DNA of 64,000 bases from DASYPP01 sp036006525 (GCA_036006525.1 DASYPP010000009.1:1-64000); one strand, 5' to 3'; positions 1 through 8,126 are shown, counted from the first letter of the stretch. Numbers and translations are program-made. Notes: generated from the sequence alone by a model not told the origin.

Positions 1-83
1 CGCCCCGACTTGGCGAGCAACGCGGCGGCGACCAGCCCGTTCTGGCCGGCCCCGATGACTATGGCGTCGTAAGAGTTACTCAC
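1..83 (-). CDS. FAD-dependent oxidoreductase (phytoene desaturase-like), 5' end only
   Basis: Only the first 27-28 codons lie in the window; the gene runs off the left edge. It starts with GTG at 81-83 and immediately encodes a Rossmann dinucleotide-binding motif (IVIGAGQNGLVAAALLAKSG). The same motif opens the complete neighbour at 378-1955, so the two look like tandem paralogues of the amine oxidase/phytoene desaturase-like family (PYROXD2-type). Substrate cannot be inferred. Both lie on the minus strand downstream of an IclR regulator and a GcvT-like gene. Confidence 0.75.
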   Translation of the reverse strand, partial: MSNSYDAIVIGAGQNGLVAAALLAKSG

Positions 84-207
84 GGCAGATGGCCGATAAC
101 AGGTGGCACCTTGTCATTTACGCAATCATTCGAGTTAAGTACGCATCCCGCATGGAACAGAAGTCTTGTGCGCCGGGTTAGCCAGTCCAGGATTTGAGCC
201 TTGCCAG

Positions 208-318
208 AACTGGAACACGAAGCGCACGAAATCATCGGAGATCACGAAGGACAACCTGTAATAGTTTTTGATGTTCTTCGTGTATTTCGCAGTTCTTCGT
301 GGTCTTCGTGTTCCAGTT
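208..318. repeat. Intergenic inverted repeat built of an iterated ~10-base word
   Basis: The 294-base gap between the two FAD oxidoreductase genes holds a long imperfect inverted repeat. The left arm (208-252) reads AACTGGAACACGAAG then further CACGAA words; the right arm (273-318) is its reverse complement, made of GTTCTTCGTG / GTCTTCGTG words ending in TTCCAGTT. The loop is about 20 bases. It does not code and lacks a T-tract. The design matches the elements at 2014-2136, 4219-4517 and 13036-13106, although the word differs. Confidence 0.7.
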
Positions 319-377
319 GTTGCTGAACTGAAAGCCGGTACTATCCTACCGACCGCGCGTCACGACGCCAGCCATCC

Positions 378-1955
378 TCAGCTCTTTAAAATCTCCAGTG
401 CCGCCAGCCGCCCGCTCGCTCCCATGATCCCCCCGCCCGGATGGGTGCCCGCTCCGCATTGCCAGTATCCCCGGATCGGAGTTCGGTACTTGGCGAACCC
501 GTGAGATGGCCGGAGGAAGAACAGCTGGTGCAGCGACAACTCGCCCTGGAAGATGTTCCCCTCCGACAGCCCGGTGACCTGCTCGATGTCAAACGGCGTC
601 ACCACCTGCCGGTGCAGGATGCAGGACTTCAGGTTGGGCGCGTACTCCGACAGCGTGTTGATGACGGTGTCGCCGAACGCTTCCCGCTTTTCCGGGGTCC
701 AGCCGCCGGTCTGATTGAAAGGAGCGTACTGCACGAAGATCGACATCACGTGCTTGCCGGGCGGCGCCATGCCGGGATCAATCACCGAGGGGAAGATGAT
801 GTCCATGTACGGTTGCCGGGAAAACTGGCCATACTTGGCATCGTCGTAGGCCCGCTCCAGGTAATCGATGCTGGGGCTGATGGAGACGGCGCCGCGATGG
901 TGCGGGCCTTTCCCCGGCATGCAGGTGAAACTGGGCAGCTCGGAGAGCGCCAGGTTCACCTTGCCCGACGAGCCGCGGAACTTGAAGCGTCCGATGGTAT
1001 CGACCAGCTCTTCGGGCAGCTCCTTCCGGTCCACCAGCCGGAGAAACGTTTGTCGCGGATCCAGCCCGCTCACCACCACGTCCGCCTCGATCTCATCTCC
1101 GTTCTCGAGCGCCACGCCGGTCACCTTGCCGCCCTTCACCAGCACCTGCGCCACCGGGGCGTTGACCCGGATCTCGGCGCCGTGGCTCCGGGCGGCGGAG
1201 GCAATAGACTCGCTGATGGCGCCGGTGCCACCCTTGGCAAAGCCCCAGGCCCGGAACGCGCCGTCGATCTCGCCCATGTAATGGTGAAGCAGCACGTAGG
1301 CGGTGCCCGGTGAGCGCGGTCCCAGGAAGGTGCCGATGATGCCGCTCGCCGACTTGGTCGCCTTGAGCGGCTCGCACTCGAACCACTCGTTCAGGAAGTC
1401 CGCCGCGCTCATCGTCATCAGCTTGTACAGCCAGTGGAATCGCTCCTCGCCCAGCGCGGCGAAGTGCTTGCCCAGCTTGGCCAGCGACAGCAACTCCCGG
1501 GGGCTCACCGATGTGGGGTCGGGCGGCACCATGCCGATGATCGGCCGAACCGCCATGGCCATGTGGTGCATCAGCCGCCCGAACTCATCGTACGCTTCGG
1601 CGTCCCGGGGCGAGTGCCGCACCAGTTCCCGCCGGGTGGCGTCATGGTCAGCCCAGGCCGCGAGGTAGTCGCCGTTGGGCAGCGGGGTCAGGGTGCTCTC
1701 CAGCGGGAGCACCTGGAGGCCGTGAGCCGGCAGGTTCAGGTCCCGGATGATCTCCGGACGCAGCAGGCTGACCACGTAGGAGTAGACCGTGAACTTGAAG
1801 CCGGGGAAGATTTCCTCGGTAACGGCCGCTCCCCCCACTCGATAGCGCTTTTCCAGCACGACGACCTTCTTGCCGGCGCGCGCGAGATAGGCTGCCGCAA
1901 CCAGGCCGTTATGCCCACCGCCCACAATCACCGCGTCATAGCGTTGCTTCGTCAC
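378..1955 (-). CDS. FAD-dependent oxidoreductase, phytoene desaturase/PYROXD2-like
   Basis: This 525-residue protein has an N-terminal FAD-binding Rossmann motif (VIVGGGHNGLVAAAYLARAG, about residues 10-29) followed by VVVLEKR and GGAA, typical of the phytoene desaturase/amine oxidase superfamily. The C-terminal YWQCGAGTHPGGGIMGASG stretch is the family's FAD-contacting end with a GxGxHPGGG signature. No signal peptide is visible. It is the second gene of a putative minus-strand operon (IclR, GcvT-like, this gene, and its partial paralogue). Family membership is clear; the substrate (carotenoid-like, amino-acid-like or other) is not. It could form a catabolic pathway with the upstream aminomethyltransferase-like enzyme. 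Confidence 0.85.
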   Translation of the reverse strand: MTKQRYDAVIVGGGHNGLVAAAYLARAGKKVVVLEKRYRVGGAAVTEEIFPGFKFTVYSYVVSLLRPEIIRDLNLPAHGLQVLPLESTLTPLPNGDYLAAWADHDATRRELVRHSPRDAEAYDEFGRLMHHMAMAVRPIIGMVPPDPTSVSPRELLSLAKLGKHFAALGEERFHWLYKLMTMSAADFLNEWFECEPLKATKSASGIIGTFLGPRSPGTAYVLLHHYMGEIDGAFRAWGFAKGGTGAISESIASAARSHGAEIRVNAPVAQVLVKGGKVTGVALENGDEIEADVVVSGLDPRQTFLRLVDRKELPEELVDTIGRFKFRGSSGKVNLALSELPSFTCMPGKGPHHRGAVSISPSIDYLERAYDDAKYGQFSRQPYMDIIFPSVIDPGMAPPGKHVMSIFVQYAPFNQTGGWTPEKREAFGDTVINTLSEYAPNLKSCILHRQVVTPFDIEQVTGLSEGNIFQGELSLHQLFFLRPSHGFAKYRTPIRGYWQCGAGTHPGGGIMGASGRLAALEILKS

Positions 1956-2013
1956 GACTTTCCCTTGGCTCCTGTAGATCAGGCGCGTCCTTTTTGCTCT
2001 TCCCTGGACGGCT

Positions 2014-2136
2014 GTTTTTCAACTCAGAGTCTCAGAGACTCAGAGACTACATACTACCCATTGGACAACCGCAGCGGCGTAGTGAAAGGCATCCAACTGG
2101 ATGACTCTGAGTCTTTTGAGTCTCTGAGTTGAAAAC
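2014..2136. repeat. Intergenic inverted repeat built of an iterated 8-base word
   Basis: Between the GcvT-like gene and the FAD oxidoreductase. The left arm (about 2015-2048) contains CTCAGAGT, CTCAGAGA and CTCAGAGA in tandem; the right arm (about 2103-2135) is the reverse complement with a few changes (for example GAGTCTCTGAGTTGAAAAC). The loop is about 54 bases. In RNA this would form a stem of about 33 pairs. There is no T-run after it and no reading frame in it. Confidence 0.75.
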
Positions 2137-2162
2137 GATAGCCCTGAAAGGAAACTCAACGG

Positions 2163-3347
2163 TCACTTCCTTTTTCGTTCGGGATCGAAAAACGGTGTCT
2201 TTACGATCTTGGCTACCGCCTGTTTCCTCCGGTGCTCGACGGTAACCTCCATCATCACCTCAGATCCCAGCTTCGCATGCGATGACTCCAGGTGCGCCAG
2301 CGCGATGTATTTCTTGAGAATCGGAGACCAGCATCCGCTGGTCGCGTACCCCACCTGCCGACCGCCGACGTAGATCGGCACGCTCACCCGCCAGGCCATG
2401 GTCGGCAACTTGGGCGGCAGTTTGACGTCGGCGTAGAGCCGCTCGAGCGACTCCCAGTTCACTTCGATTCCCACGAACTGCCACGCCGCTCCCCGATGTT
2501 TTTCCTCGATCAGTGCCTGCTTGCCGACGAAGGGGCCCTTATCGAGGTTGACGGTCCAGCCAAGATTGAGCTCGAAGGGCGTGGACGTCTGGGCATCGAT
2601 CAGTGCATGGTGGGAAGAGACATAGTCCACTTCGAGGAGCAGCAGTCCCGCCTCGATCCGCGCGACGTCGAGCGCCAGGATTCCAGAGGGCACCAGGCCG
2701 TAGAGCTCACCCACCTGGGCCAACGCGTCCCAGAGATCTACGGCTCGCACCGCATCCACCCAGATCTCGTAGCCCAGGTCCCCGGTGTAGCCGGTGCGGG
2801 AAATGGTGACCGGAATCCCCTTGAGGGTCCCCGCCATCACCCGGAAGTACTTGAGACCGGAGACGTCGAGGCCAAGGGCGAGCAGGATATCCCGGGAGAG
2901 CGGGCCCTGGAGCGACACCGCGCCGGTGGATTCAGACACGTCCTCAATGCTGGCGGAAAGGCCCAACGCGTTCTGGAAGAGCCAGCGGAGGTTGGGATCG
3001 GCCGAGGTCAGCCGGAAGGTATCCTCGGAAAGCCGGGAGACAGTGCCGTCATCGATGACCTTGCCGGCCGGATCGCACCACGGCGTGTACATCACCTGGC
3101 CGACCTTGGACTTGGTCATGTCCCGCGGCAGCACCCGGTCCAGCAGCCGGAGGGCGTCGCGCCCCTTGATCACATATTTGAAGAGCGGCGACACGTCGAT
3201 CAGCGCGGCCGAGTTGCGGATGGCGGCGTACTCGCGATCGTGCAGCAGGTCATAAGAACTGGCCACGACGTGCCCGGCCCAGCGGCGCCAGTTCTGGCCT
3301 TCCGAGAGCGGAGCAGTGCGGGAGTGGAACGGGGTCGTCTTGAGCAT
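2163..3347 (-). CDS. GcvT-family aminomethyltransferase-like protein
   Basis: 394 residues with the tetrahydrofolate-dependent GcvT/T-protein fold. Landmarks are LIDVSPLFKYVIKGRDALRLL near residue 50-70, the AVSLQGPLSRDIL segment about 143-155, the SRTGYTGDLGYEIWV motif about 183-198 (the classic family signature) and a C-terminal GCWSP region. Family members include glycine-cleavage aminomethyltransferase, dimethylglycine/sarcosine demethylases, DMSP demethylase and LigM-type O-demethylases. No gcvH or gcvP lies nearby, so a methyl-group demethylase paired with the adjacent oxidoreductases is as likely as a glycine cleavage role. It starts 17 bases after the IclR stop. Confidence 0.85.
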   Translation of the reverse strand: MLKTTPFHSRTAPLSEGQNWRRWAGHVVASSYDLLHDREYAAIRNSAALIDVSPLFKYVIKGRDALRLLDRVLPRDMTKSKVGQVMYTPWCDPAGKVIDDGTVSRLSEDTFRLTSADPNLRWLFQNALGLSASIEDVSESTGAVSLQGPLSRDILLALGLDVSGLKYFRVMAGTLKGIPVTISRTGYTGDLGYEIWVDAVRAVDLWDALAQVGELYGLVPSGILALDVARIEAGLLLLEVDYVSSHHALIDAQTSTPFELNLGWTVNLDKGPFVGKQALIEEKHRGAAWQFVGIEVNWESLERLYADVKLPPKLPTMAWRVSVPIYVGGRQVGYATSGCWSPILKKYIALAHLESSHAKLGSEVMMEVTVEHRRKQAVAKIVKTPFFDPERKRK

Positions 3348-3364
3348 GTATTACCGAGGCGTCC

Positions 3365-4138
3365 TCATCCGGTATATCCCAGTCGCTTGGAGATCCGAGT
3401 CGTGGTTTCCAGCAATACCGGCAACAGCTCGCGCAGCCGGTCCATCGGGAGCCGCGCGCTGGGCCCGCCGACGCTCGCGGCCGCCACCACGCGTCCTTCG
3501 TGGTCGGAGACCGGCGCCGCCATGGCGCTGTAGCCGTCCTCCAGTTCCCCGATCGCCATGGCGTAACCCTGCGACCGCACCTTCGCGAGGTCGGTACGGA
3601 GCGATGTCATGCTGGTCGTGGTCCGCCGGGTCACCGCCACGAGCGGCATCTTCAGCACCAGCTTGCGCTCGCTCTCGGGGAGCGCGGCCAGCAGGACCTT
3701 GCCGGTGGAGGTCGCATGCGCCGGCCACCGGGTGCCCACGGACGGGCTGGCGTGCAGCCAGCTCCGGCTATGGACCTCGTCCACGATCAGCACTTCCCCG
3801 TGCACCAGGATTTCGATCGTCGCGGTTTCGTCGGAGCGGCGCGCCAGGTCGTCGATGTACTCGTGGCTGACGACCCTGAGATCGCTGGAACGCAAGGCGC
3901 GGGCGCCGAGCGCGATCGCCTCGGGGCCCAGCCGGTACGCTTCCGTGGCCGGGTTCCGGGCCACCAGGCCCTCGCTGGCCAGCGCGGTCAGCAACCGGTA
4001 TACCGTGGTCTTGTTCAGCCCCGCGGCCCGGGCCAGCTCGGTCAGGCCCCACTCCGGCTTGGCGTCGCTGAAAACTTTCAGCAATGCCACGGCGCGCCGC
4101 ACCGCCTGGGTCCCGGAATATGCTTCGACCTGGGTCAT
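3365..4138 (-). CDS. IclR-family transcriptional regulator
   Basis: 257 residues. A winged helix-turn-helix lies near the N-terminus (GLTELARAAGLNKTTVYRLL, then LTALASEGLV), followed by the C-terminal IclR ligand-binding domain with GPSARLPMDRL near the end. Upstream in-frame starts exist at 4168 and beyond, but the 4168 ATG falls inside a good -10 hexamer (4167-4172), so I chose the ATG at 4136-4138. It heads the minus-strand GcvT-like/oxidoreductase genes and probably controls them and itself through the palindrome at 4150-4166. The effector is unknown. Confidence 0.88.
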   Translation of the reverse strand: MTQVEAYSGTQAVRRAVALLKVFSDAKPEWGLTELARAAGLNKTTVYRLLTALASEGLVARNPATEAYRLGPEAIALGARALRSSDLRVVSHEYIDDLARRSDETATIEILVHGEVLIVDEVHSRSWLHASPSVGTRWPAHATSTGKVLLAALPESERKLVLKMPLVAVTRRTTTSMTSLRTDLAKVRSQGYAMAIGELEDGYSAMAAPVSDHEGRVVAAASVGGPSARLPMDRLRELLPVLLETTTRISKRLGYTG

Positions 4139-4149
4139 TTTGAAATGGG

Positions 4150-4166
4150 GGTTCAGATTATGAACC
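4150..4166 (-). promoter_or_regulatory. Probable IclR operator (6-5-6 palindrome)
   Basis: GGTTCA-GATTA-TGAACC is a perfect 6-base inverted repeat with a 5-base spacer. It lies immediately downstream of the iclR -10 element, where a bound regulator would block transcription. IclR proteins commonly bind short palindromes of this type. Confidence 0.6.
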
Positions 4167-4196
4167 ATTGTAACGCCGGGGCGGGAGGGAAGTCAA
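4167..4196 (-). promoter_or_regulatory. Sigma-70 type promoter for the iclR gene
   Basis: On the minus strand a -35 TTGACT (4191-4196) and a -10 TACAAT (4167-4172) are separated by 18 bases. The start point would fall close to or within the operator at 4150-4166, leaving a leader of roughly 20-25 bases before the ATG at 4138. Confidence 0.6.
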
Positions 4197-4218
4197 CTTC
4201 GGGTGGAGAACGCGAGGG

Positions 4219-4517
4219 CGCTACCGCTTCAACGCCGATAAACGCCGAAACGCGCCGATTGATTGCTTGGTGAACGCTACCGCTTCAACACGGTAACTCA
4301 CCGAAACAAACGGATAGGTTCCTTTATGACGCCAGCGTCCGATTTCATAGCAGCTCTTGGTTTACCTGTGTCTTGGAAGGCCGCCGGCGAGCACCGTAAG
4401 CTGGAGACCGAGCGGAGTCGATCCGTTGGTTACAGTGCGTTATCCGTGGTAAGCTGTTTTTCTGCACATCAGGATCATCGGCGCGTTTCGGCGTTCATCC
4501 GCGTTGAAGCGGAAGCG
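4219..4517. repeat. 299-base intergenic element with 41-base inverted-repeat ends
   Basis: The left arm (4219-4259) and the reverse complement of the right arm (4477-4517) agree at 38 of 41 positions. Each arm iterates an approximately 10-base word (AACGCCGATA, AACGCCGAA, ACGCGCCGAT). A 15-base piece of the arm (CGCTACCGCTTCAAC) recurs at 4275-4289. The 217-base interior shows no credible gene. It fills the 385-base gap between iclR and the amidohydrolase gene, and the right arm ends 6 bases before the amidohydrolase stop. I see no flanking target-site duplication. A MITE-like element is an alternative explanation. Confidence 0.8.
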
Positions 4518-4523
4518 TATGTT

Positions 4524-6224
4524 CTACCTGCCGGATCCTCCCTTCTCATAAACCACCCGCCCACCCAGAATCGTCATAACCACCCCGGTCTCCGCGATCT
4601 GGGGCGCGGGAATCGCAAACAGGTCCCGGTCCAGCAGCACCAGGTCAGCCAGTTTGCCCACGGTGATTGAGCCGGTCGCGCTGTCGGCGAAGCGGGCGTA
4701 GGCCGCGTTGATCGTGTAGGCCCGGATCATCGCGTCCAGCGGGGCCACTTCCTCCGGGATCCAGGCGGCGCCCGAATCGGCGTCGGGACCCCGGCGAGTC
4801 ACCCCGACCTGGATGGCTTCCAGCGGGTTCATCGACGACACCGACCAGTCACTGCCGCCCGCCACGATGGCGCCGGTCTCGAGCACCGAGCCGATCGGAT
4901 AGAGCCAGCGCGAGCGCGCCGGCCCCAGCACCGGTTCGGTCAGGTCCTTGATGTAGGAATCCTGGAAGGCCCAGAGCGGCTGAAAGTCAGCGATGACACC
5001 CAGGCTCTTGAAACGAGGGATATCCTGGGGATCGATCAACTCGAGATGGGCGATGATGTGGCGGGAATCGCGGGGCCCGTTGGCCTTCCGGGCCTGTTCA
5101 AAGGCATCAAGCGTGAGCCGGATCGACCGGTCGCCGATGGCGTGGACGTGGACCTGGAACCCGGCCTTGTCCAGCGCGACGACCAGTGAGTCGAGCGGAC
5201 CGGCCTCCAGGTTGGGCGCGCCGGCATTCCCCGGGCGATTGAGATAGGGGAGGAGCAATGCCGCGGTACCGGATTCGATCACCCCATCCTCGAAGATCTT
5301 GGCACTGTGGAGATCCAGCATCGGCCCGGTGAACTGGGTGCGCAACCGCTCCAGCCGGGCCACTTGGGCCGGTCCGGCGTCGCCATCGGTCTCCTGCGCC
5401 GCAGTGACACGGACGGTCAGTGAACTGTCCCTCCCCATCACTTGATACGCGTCCAGCATCATGGAGTCGGCATCGGCGTCGATCACGGCGGTGATGCCGA
5501 ACTCATTCGCCATCTGGAAGGCTCGGCGGAATCCCTCGACATACTCGGCCCTGCTGTATGCCGGCATCAGTTCGGAAACCAGGTGGGCTGCGCTTTCGCG
5601 GAGGGTGCCGGTCGGATTGCCGTTGGCGTCCCGTTCGATGCGACCGTTCGGAGGGTCCTTGGTGGTCCGGGTGACTCCGGCCAATGCGAGCGCCCGTGAG
5701 TTCGCCCATCCCGAATGCCCATCCGCCGCCCAGAGGAACGCCGGGCGGTCGGAAATCGCCCGGTCGAAGAAGGCGGCGGTCGGATTGGCCCTGGGAAAGA
5801 GCGGCAACTGCCATCCCGATCCGCGGATCCATGTCGCGGTCGGTTTCGCGGCGGCGCAGGCGCGAATGTGCTCCAGCAGCTGCGCCTGGGAGGTATCCGC
5901 GCTCACCTCACAATCAGCGAGATCCATCCCGCTGTAGGGGTGCACGTGGGCATCGATGAACCCCGGCAACAGCATTCCGCCTTTTCCGTCGATCACCTGG
6001 GTGCGGTCGCCAATCCAGTCTGCCGCCCCGCTGTCGGGACCCACGTACACGACGCGCTCACCCCGGATCGCGACCGCCTCTGCCCAGGGCTGGGCGGAGT
6101 CCACCGTGTAGACCCGGGCATGCCGGATCACGAGGTCCGCGGCCGGTTGGGGCCGGCAGGCCGCAAACGCGGCCAGACCGATCAGCGAGATGATGCCGAT
6201 CGGCCGGAGTGCCCGTTTCCCCAT
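4524..6224 (-). CDS. Amidohydrolase-family lipoprotein (YtcJ-like metal-dependent hydrolase)
   Basis: About 566 residues. A lipoprotein signal (MGKRALRPIGII...AAFAAC) supports the ATG at 6222-6224, 5 bases after the upstream stop, rather than the GTG at 6254. The mature protein has the Amidohydro_3 pattern: LLPGFIDAHVHPY with the HxH metal site, HVHAIGDRS, an AHLELI histidine and the GGSDWSV aspartate near the C-terminal third, then LADLVLLDRDLF. This family hydrolyses C-N bonds in varied amides and N-substituted compounds; the substrate is unknown. Anchored to a membrane, it could process compounds bound by the co-oriented peptide-binding lipoprotein encoded just upstream. Confidence 0.85.
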   Translation of the reverse strand: MGKRALRPIGIISLIGLAAFAACRPQPAADLVIRHARVYTVDSAQPWAEAVAIRGERVVYVGPDSGAADWIGDRTQVIDGKGGMLLPGFIDAHVHPYSGMDLADCEVSADTSQAQLLEHIRACAAAKPTATWIRGSGWQLPLFPRANPTAAFFDRAISDRPAFLWAADGHSGWANSRALALAGVTRTTKDPPNGRIERDANGNPTGTLRESAAHLVSELMPAYSRAEYVEGFRRAFQMANEFGITAVIDADADSMMLDAYQVMGRDSSLTVRVTAAQETDGDAGPAQVARLERLRTQFTGPMLDLHSAKIFEDGVIESGTAALLLPYLNRPGNAGAPNLEAGPLDSLVVALDKAGFQVHVHAIGDRSIRLTLDAFEQARKANGPRDSRHIIAHLELIDPQDIPRFKSLGVIADFQPLWAFQDSYIKDLTEPVLGPARSRWLYPIGSVLETGAIVAGGSDWSVSSMNPLEAIQVGVTRRGPDADSGAAWIPEEVAPLDAMIRAYTINAAYARFADSATGSITVGKLADLVLLDRDLFAIPAPQIAETGVVMTILGGRVVYEKGGSGR

Positions 6225-6229
6225 GAGGA

Positions 6230-7852
6230 TTACCGGGTTTCCTTGAGCTTCCACTTCGGCAGACTACTGAGCCAGGAAAAGGCGTTGATATCCACCTGGT
6301 CCAGCCGCCGGCTCACTGCCGCGATGTTGGTGGGGGCGAACAGGAAAATGGCCGGAGCGTCGGCATTGAGGCTGTCGAGCACCTGGTGCCAGAGTTTCCC
6401 CGCCTCGCTCGGGTCGACGGTGCCCGCCGCGGCGCCGAGCAGCGAATCCACTACCCGGTTGGAGTAGTGGCCATAGTTGAGATCGTTCCAACCCTGGCGA
6501 CTCCACTGCTCTCCCAGCCCCCGTGGCGTCGGCTCATCCAGCCAGGCGCCGATGAAGGCATCGAAGTCCCCCTGCTCCAGCCGCTGCTGCATGACCGGCA
6601 GCTCGACTGCCGCCACCGCTGCGTCGACGCCCAGAATTCTCCATTGCTCCTGGATAGCCTCCGCCGCATGGCGCCGCGCCGTGCTGCTGGAAGGAACCAT
6701 GATTTCGAGCCTCAAGGGCTGGCCGTTACGATACCGGATTCCATTGCCCTTTCGGATCCACCCGGCGGCGTCCAGGCTGCGGGCCGCGGCCAATGTGTCG
6801 TAGGCAATCGTCTTCACCCCGGTATCCCAGATCCAGAGCAGCTGAGAAATGGGTCCCGGCGGCACCTTGGTCTCCGGCCCGAATACTCCGCGAGCGATCG
6901 CCGTGCGATCGACTCCCGCCACCAGCGCCCGGCGCACTTCACGGTTGGAAAGGATCTGGTCCGACGCCCGCCGGTGGCTGCCGGCGATGCGGAATCCGAC
7001 CAGGCCGTACACCGCTGACGGATAGGGAAGCAGCCGGAAACTCGAGTCATTCACCAGGCGGTCAGCCCCGGCCTGGGCCGCCGTCTCCAGCAGGTCTCCC
7101 TCATGGCTCAGTAGCAAGTTGGCCGCCGCCTCGGGATCCTGGGTGAAGCGCCACACCACCCGGCGGATCTCCGGCCTGGTCGCGCCGGTGGTGTCGGCCC
7201 GGAGGGTCAGCGTCTGGCCCCGTTGCCATGCGTCGATCCGGTAGGGGCCGCTCCCCGCGAGGTGGGCCATCGTGGTGTCCTTCGCCCAGTCCTCGCGAGG
7301 CGTAATGGCGCCCCAGATATGCTCGGGGATGATCCGCACGTGGTAGGTCGCGTCGTAGAGCTGCTCCGGGTAAAAGCGGGTGAACCGGATGAGGACGCCG
7401 GTGGAATCCACCGGCTCGACCGCAGCGATATTCGCCGCGATGGCGGAGCGTCCCGGCGGATCCAGGATTGAGTCGGCGTAGACCTCGAACGAGAACCGCA
7501 CATCGGCCGGCGTCACCGGAGTTCCATCCTGCCAGCGCGCTCCGGGCCGGAGGGTGAATCGCCAGGACAGGGAATCCACCCGCTCCCACTTGGTCGCGAG
7601 CGCCGGCGTGTACGCCGCTTCGTCGATGGTCGCGCGTCCAGGCACCAGGTCGGCCAGCCGCTCAAAGATCAGGTCGCCGATGTCCCGGGCCACCGTCTCA
7701 TAGGCGAGAGGGGGGAGCAGGTTGGAAGGCTCACCCACCGCCACGACCACGACGGTGCCACAGCTCGGGCACTCCTTGCCACGACCGCAGCCGGTCGCGA
7801 TCAGGAGTACAGCCAGGCCAAGTGAGGAAGACAGCGCGAGGGGTCGCCGCAT
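6230..7852 (-). CDS. Family 5 extracellular solute-binding lipoprotein (peptide/opine type)
   Basis: 540 residues with a lipoprotein signal ending LLIATGC (Cys about 22). The body has the DppA/OppA-like order: VAVGEPSNLLPPLAYE, DLIFERLADL, WRFTLRPGARWQDGTPVTPADVRFS (shown in parts), and late in the protein QEQWRILGVDAAV. Such proteins bind peptides, nickel or opines for an ABC importer, but no permease or ATPase genes adjoin it here, so transport partners must be elsewhere. The amidohydrolase gene follows in the same direction. Confidence 0.88.
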   Translation of the reverse strand: MRRPLALSSSLGLAVLLIATGCGRGKECPSCGTVVVVAVGEPSNLLPPLAYETVARDIGDLIFERLADLVPGRATIDEAAYTPALATKWERVDSLSWRFTLRPGARWQDGTPVTPADVRFSFEVYADSILDPPGRSAIAANIAAVEPVDSTGVLIRFTRFYPEQLYDATYHVRIIPEHIWGAITPREDWAKDTTMAHLAGSGPYRIDAWQRGQTLTLRADTTGATRPEIRRVVWRFTQDPEAAANLLLSHEGDLLETAAQAGADRLVNDSSFRLLPYPSAVYGLVGFRIAGSHRRASDQILSNREVRRALVAGVDRTAIARGVFGPETKVPPGPISQLLWIWDTGVKTIAYDTLAAARSLDAAGWIRKGNGIRYRNGQPLRLEIMVPSSSTARRHAAEAIQEQWRILGVDAAVAAVELPVMQQRLEQGDFDAFIGAWLDEPTPRGLGEQWSRQGWNDLNYGHYSNRVVDSLLGAAAGTVDPSEAGKLWHQVLDSLNADAPAIFLFAPTNIAAVSRRLDQVDINAFSWLSSLPKWKLKETR

Positions 7853-7961
7853 CGAGGGCCGCTCCTGGAAGTAGTCAGAGAGGAGAACCGCACATGATTG
7901 TACTTGACCAAAGGATGCACAAGACTGGGTCGCCCGAGCATCCCCGCTCCGTAACGTAATG

Positions 7962-8047
7962 TTATTATGCTGTAACGAAACGTTGCTTATAGGGCGGTAC
8001 TATTCACCGGTTCTTCATCCTTAACTCATTATAGCATAATAAGTTAA
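7962..8047 (+). promoter_or_regulatory. Candidate upstream activator sites for a sigma-54 promoter
   Basis: An AT-rich stretch contains TTATTATGCT at 7962-7971 and its exact reverse complement AGCATAATAA at 8033-8042. The second copy sits inside a near-perfect 27-base palindrome (TTAACT...AGTTAA, 8021-8047). They lie about 20-100 bases upstream of the -24 element at 8064, so they could be enhancer sites for the activator encoded at 9080-10453. That assignment is inference. Confidence 0.5.
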
Positions 8048-8063
8048 AGTGTCAGTTCCGGGA

Positions 8064-8078
8064 GGGCACCTGGCTTGC
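8064..8078 (+). promoter_or_regulatory. Sigma-54 type (-24/-12) promoter of the 8127 lipoprotein gene
   Basis: GGGCAC-CTGGC-TTGC matches the sigma-54 consensus TGGCAC-N5-TTGC at all but the first base, with the invariant GG (8065-8066) and GC (8077-8078) separated by 10 bases. Transcription would begin near 8090, 37 bases before the ATG. Confidence 0.6.
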
Positions 8079-8126
8079 CTTAACGAGGGCAAACGCAGGC
8101 TGACTCTCTCACTCAAGGATGGGTTT

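Noticed and set aside
441..1313. Long plus-strand reading frame (290 codons)
   Set aside because: It is antisense to the well-recognised FAD oxidoreductase and its product has no motif; GC-rich codon bias keeps opposite frames open.
2292..3533. Plus-strand reading frame of 413 codons
   Set aside because: Antisense shadow of the GcvT-like and iclR genes; Arg/Gly/Pro-rich low-complexity product.
4219..4517. Element with 41-base inverted ends read as an insertion sequence
   Set aside because: No transposase, no visible target-site duplication, and the arms are internally periodic like three other unrelated-sequence elements. MITE remains possible but less likely.
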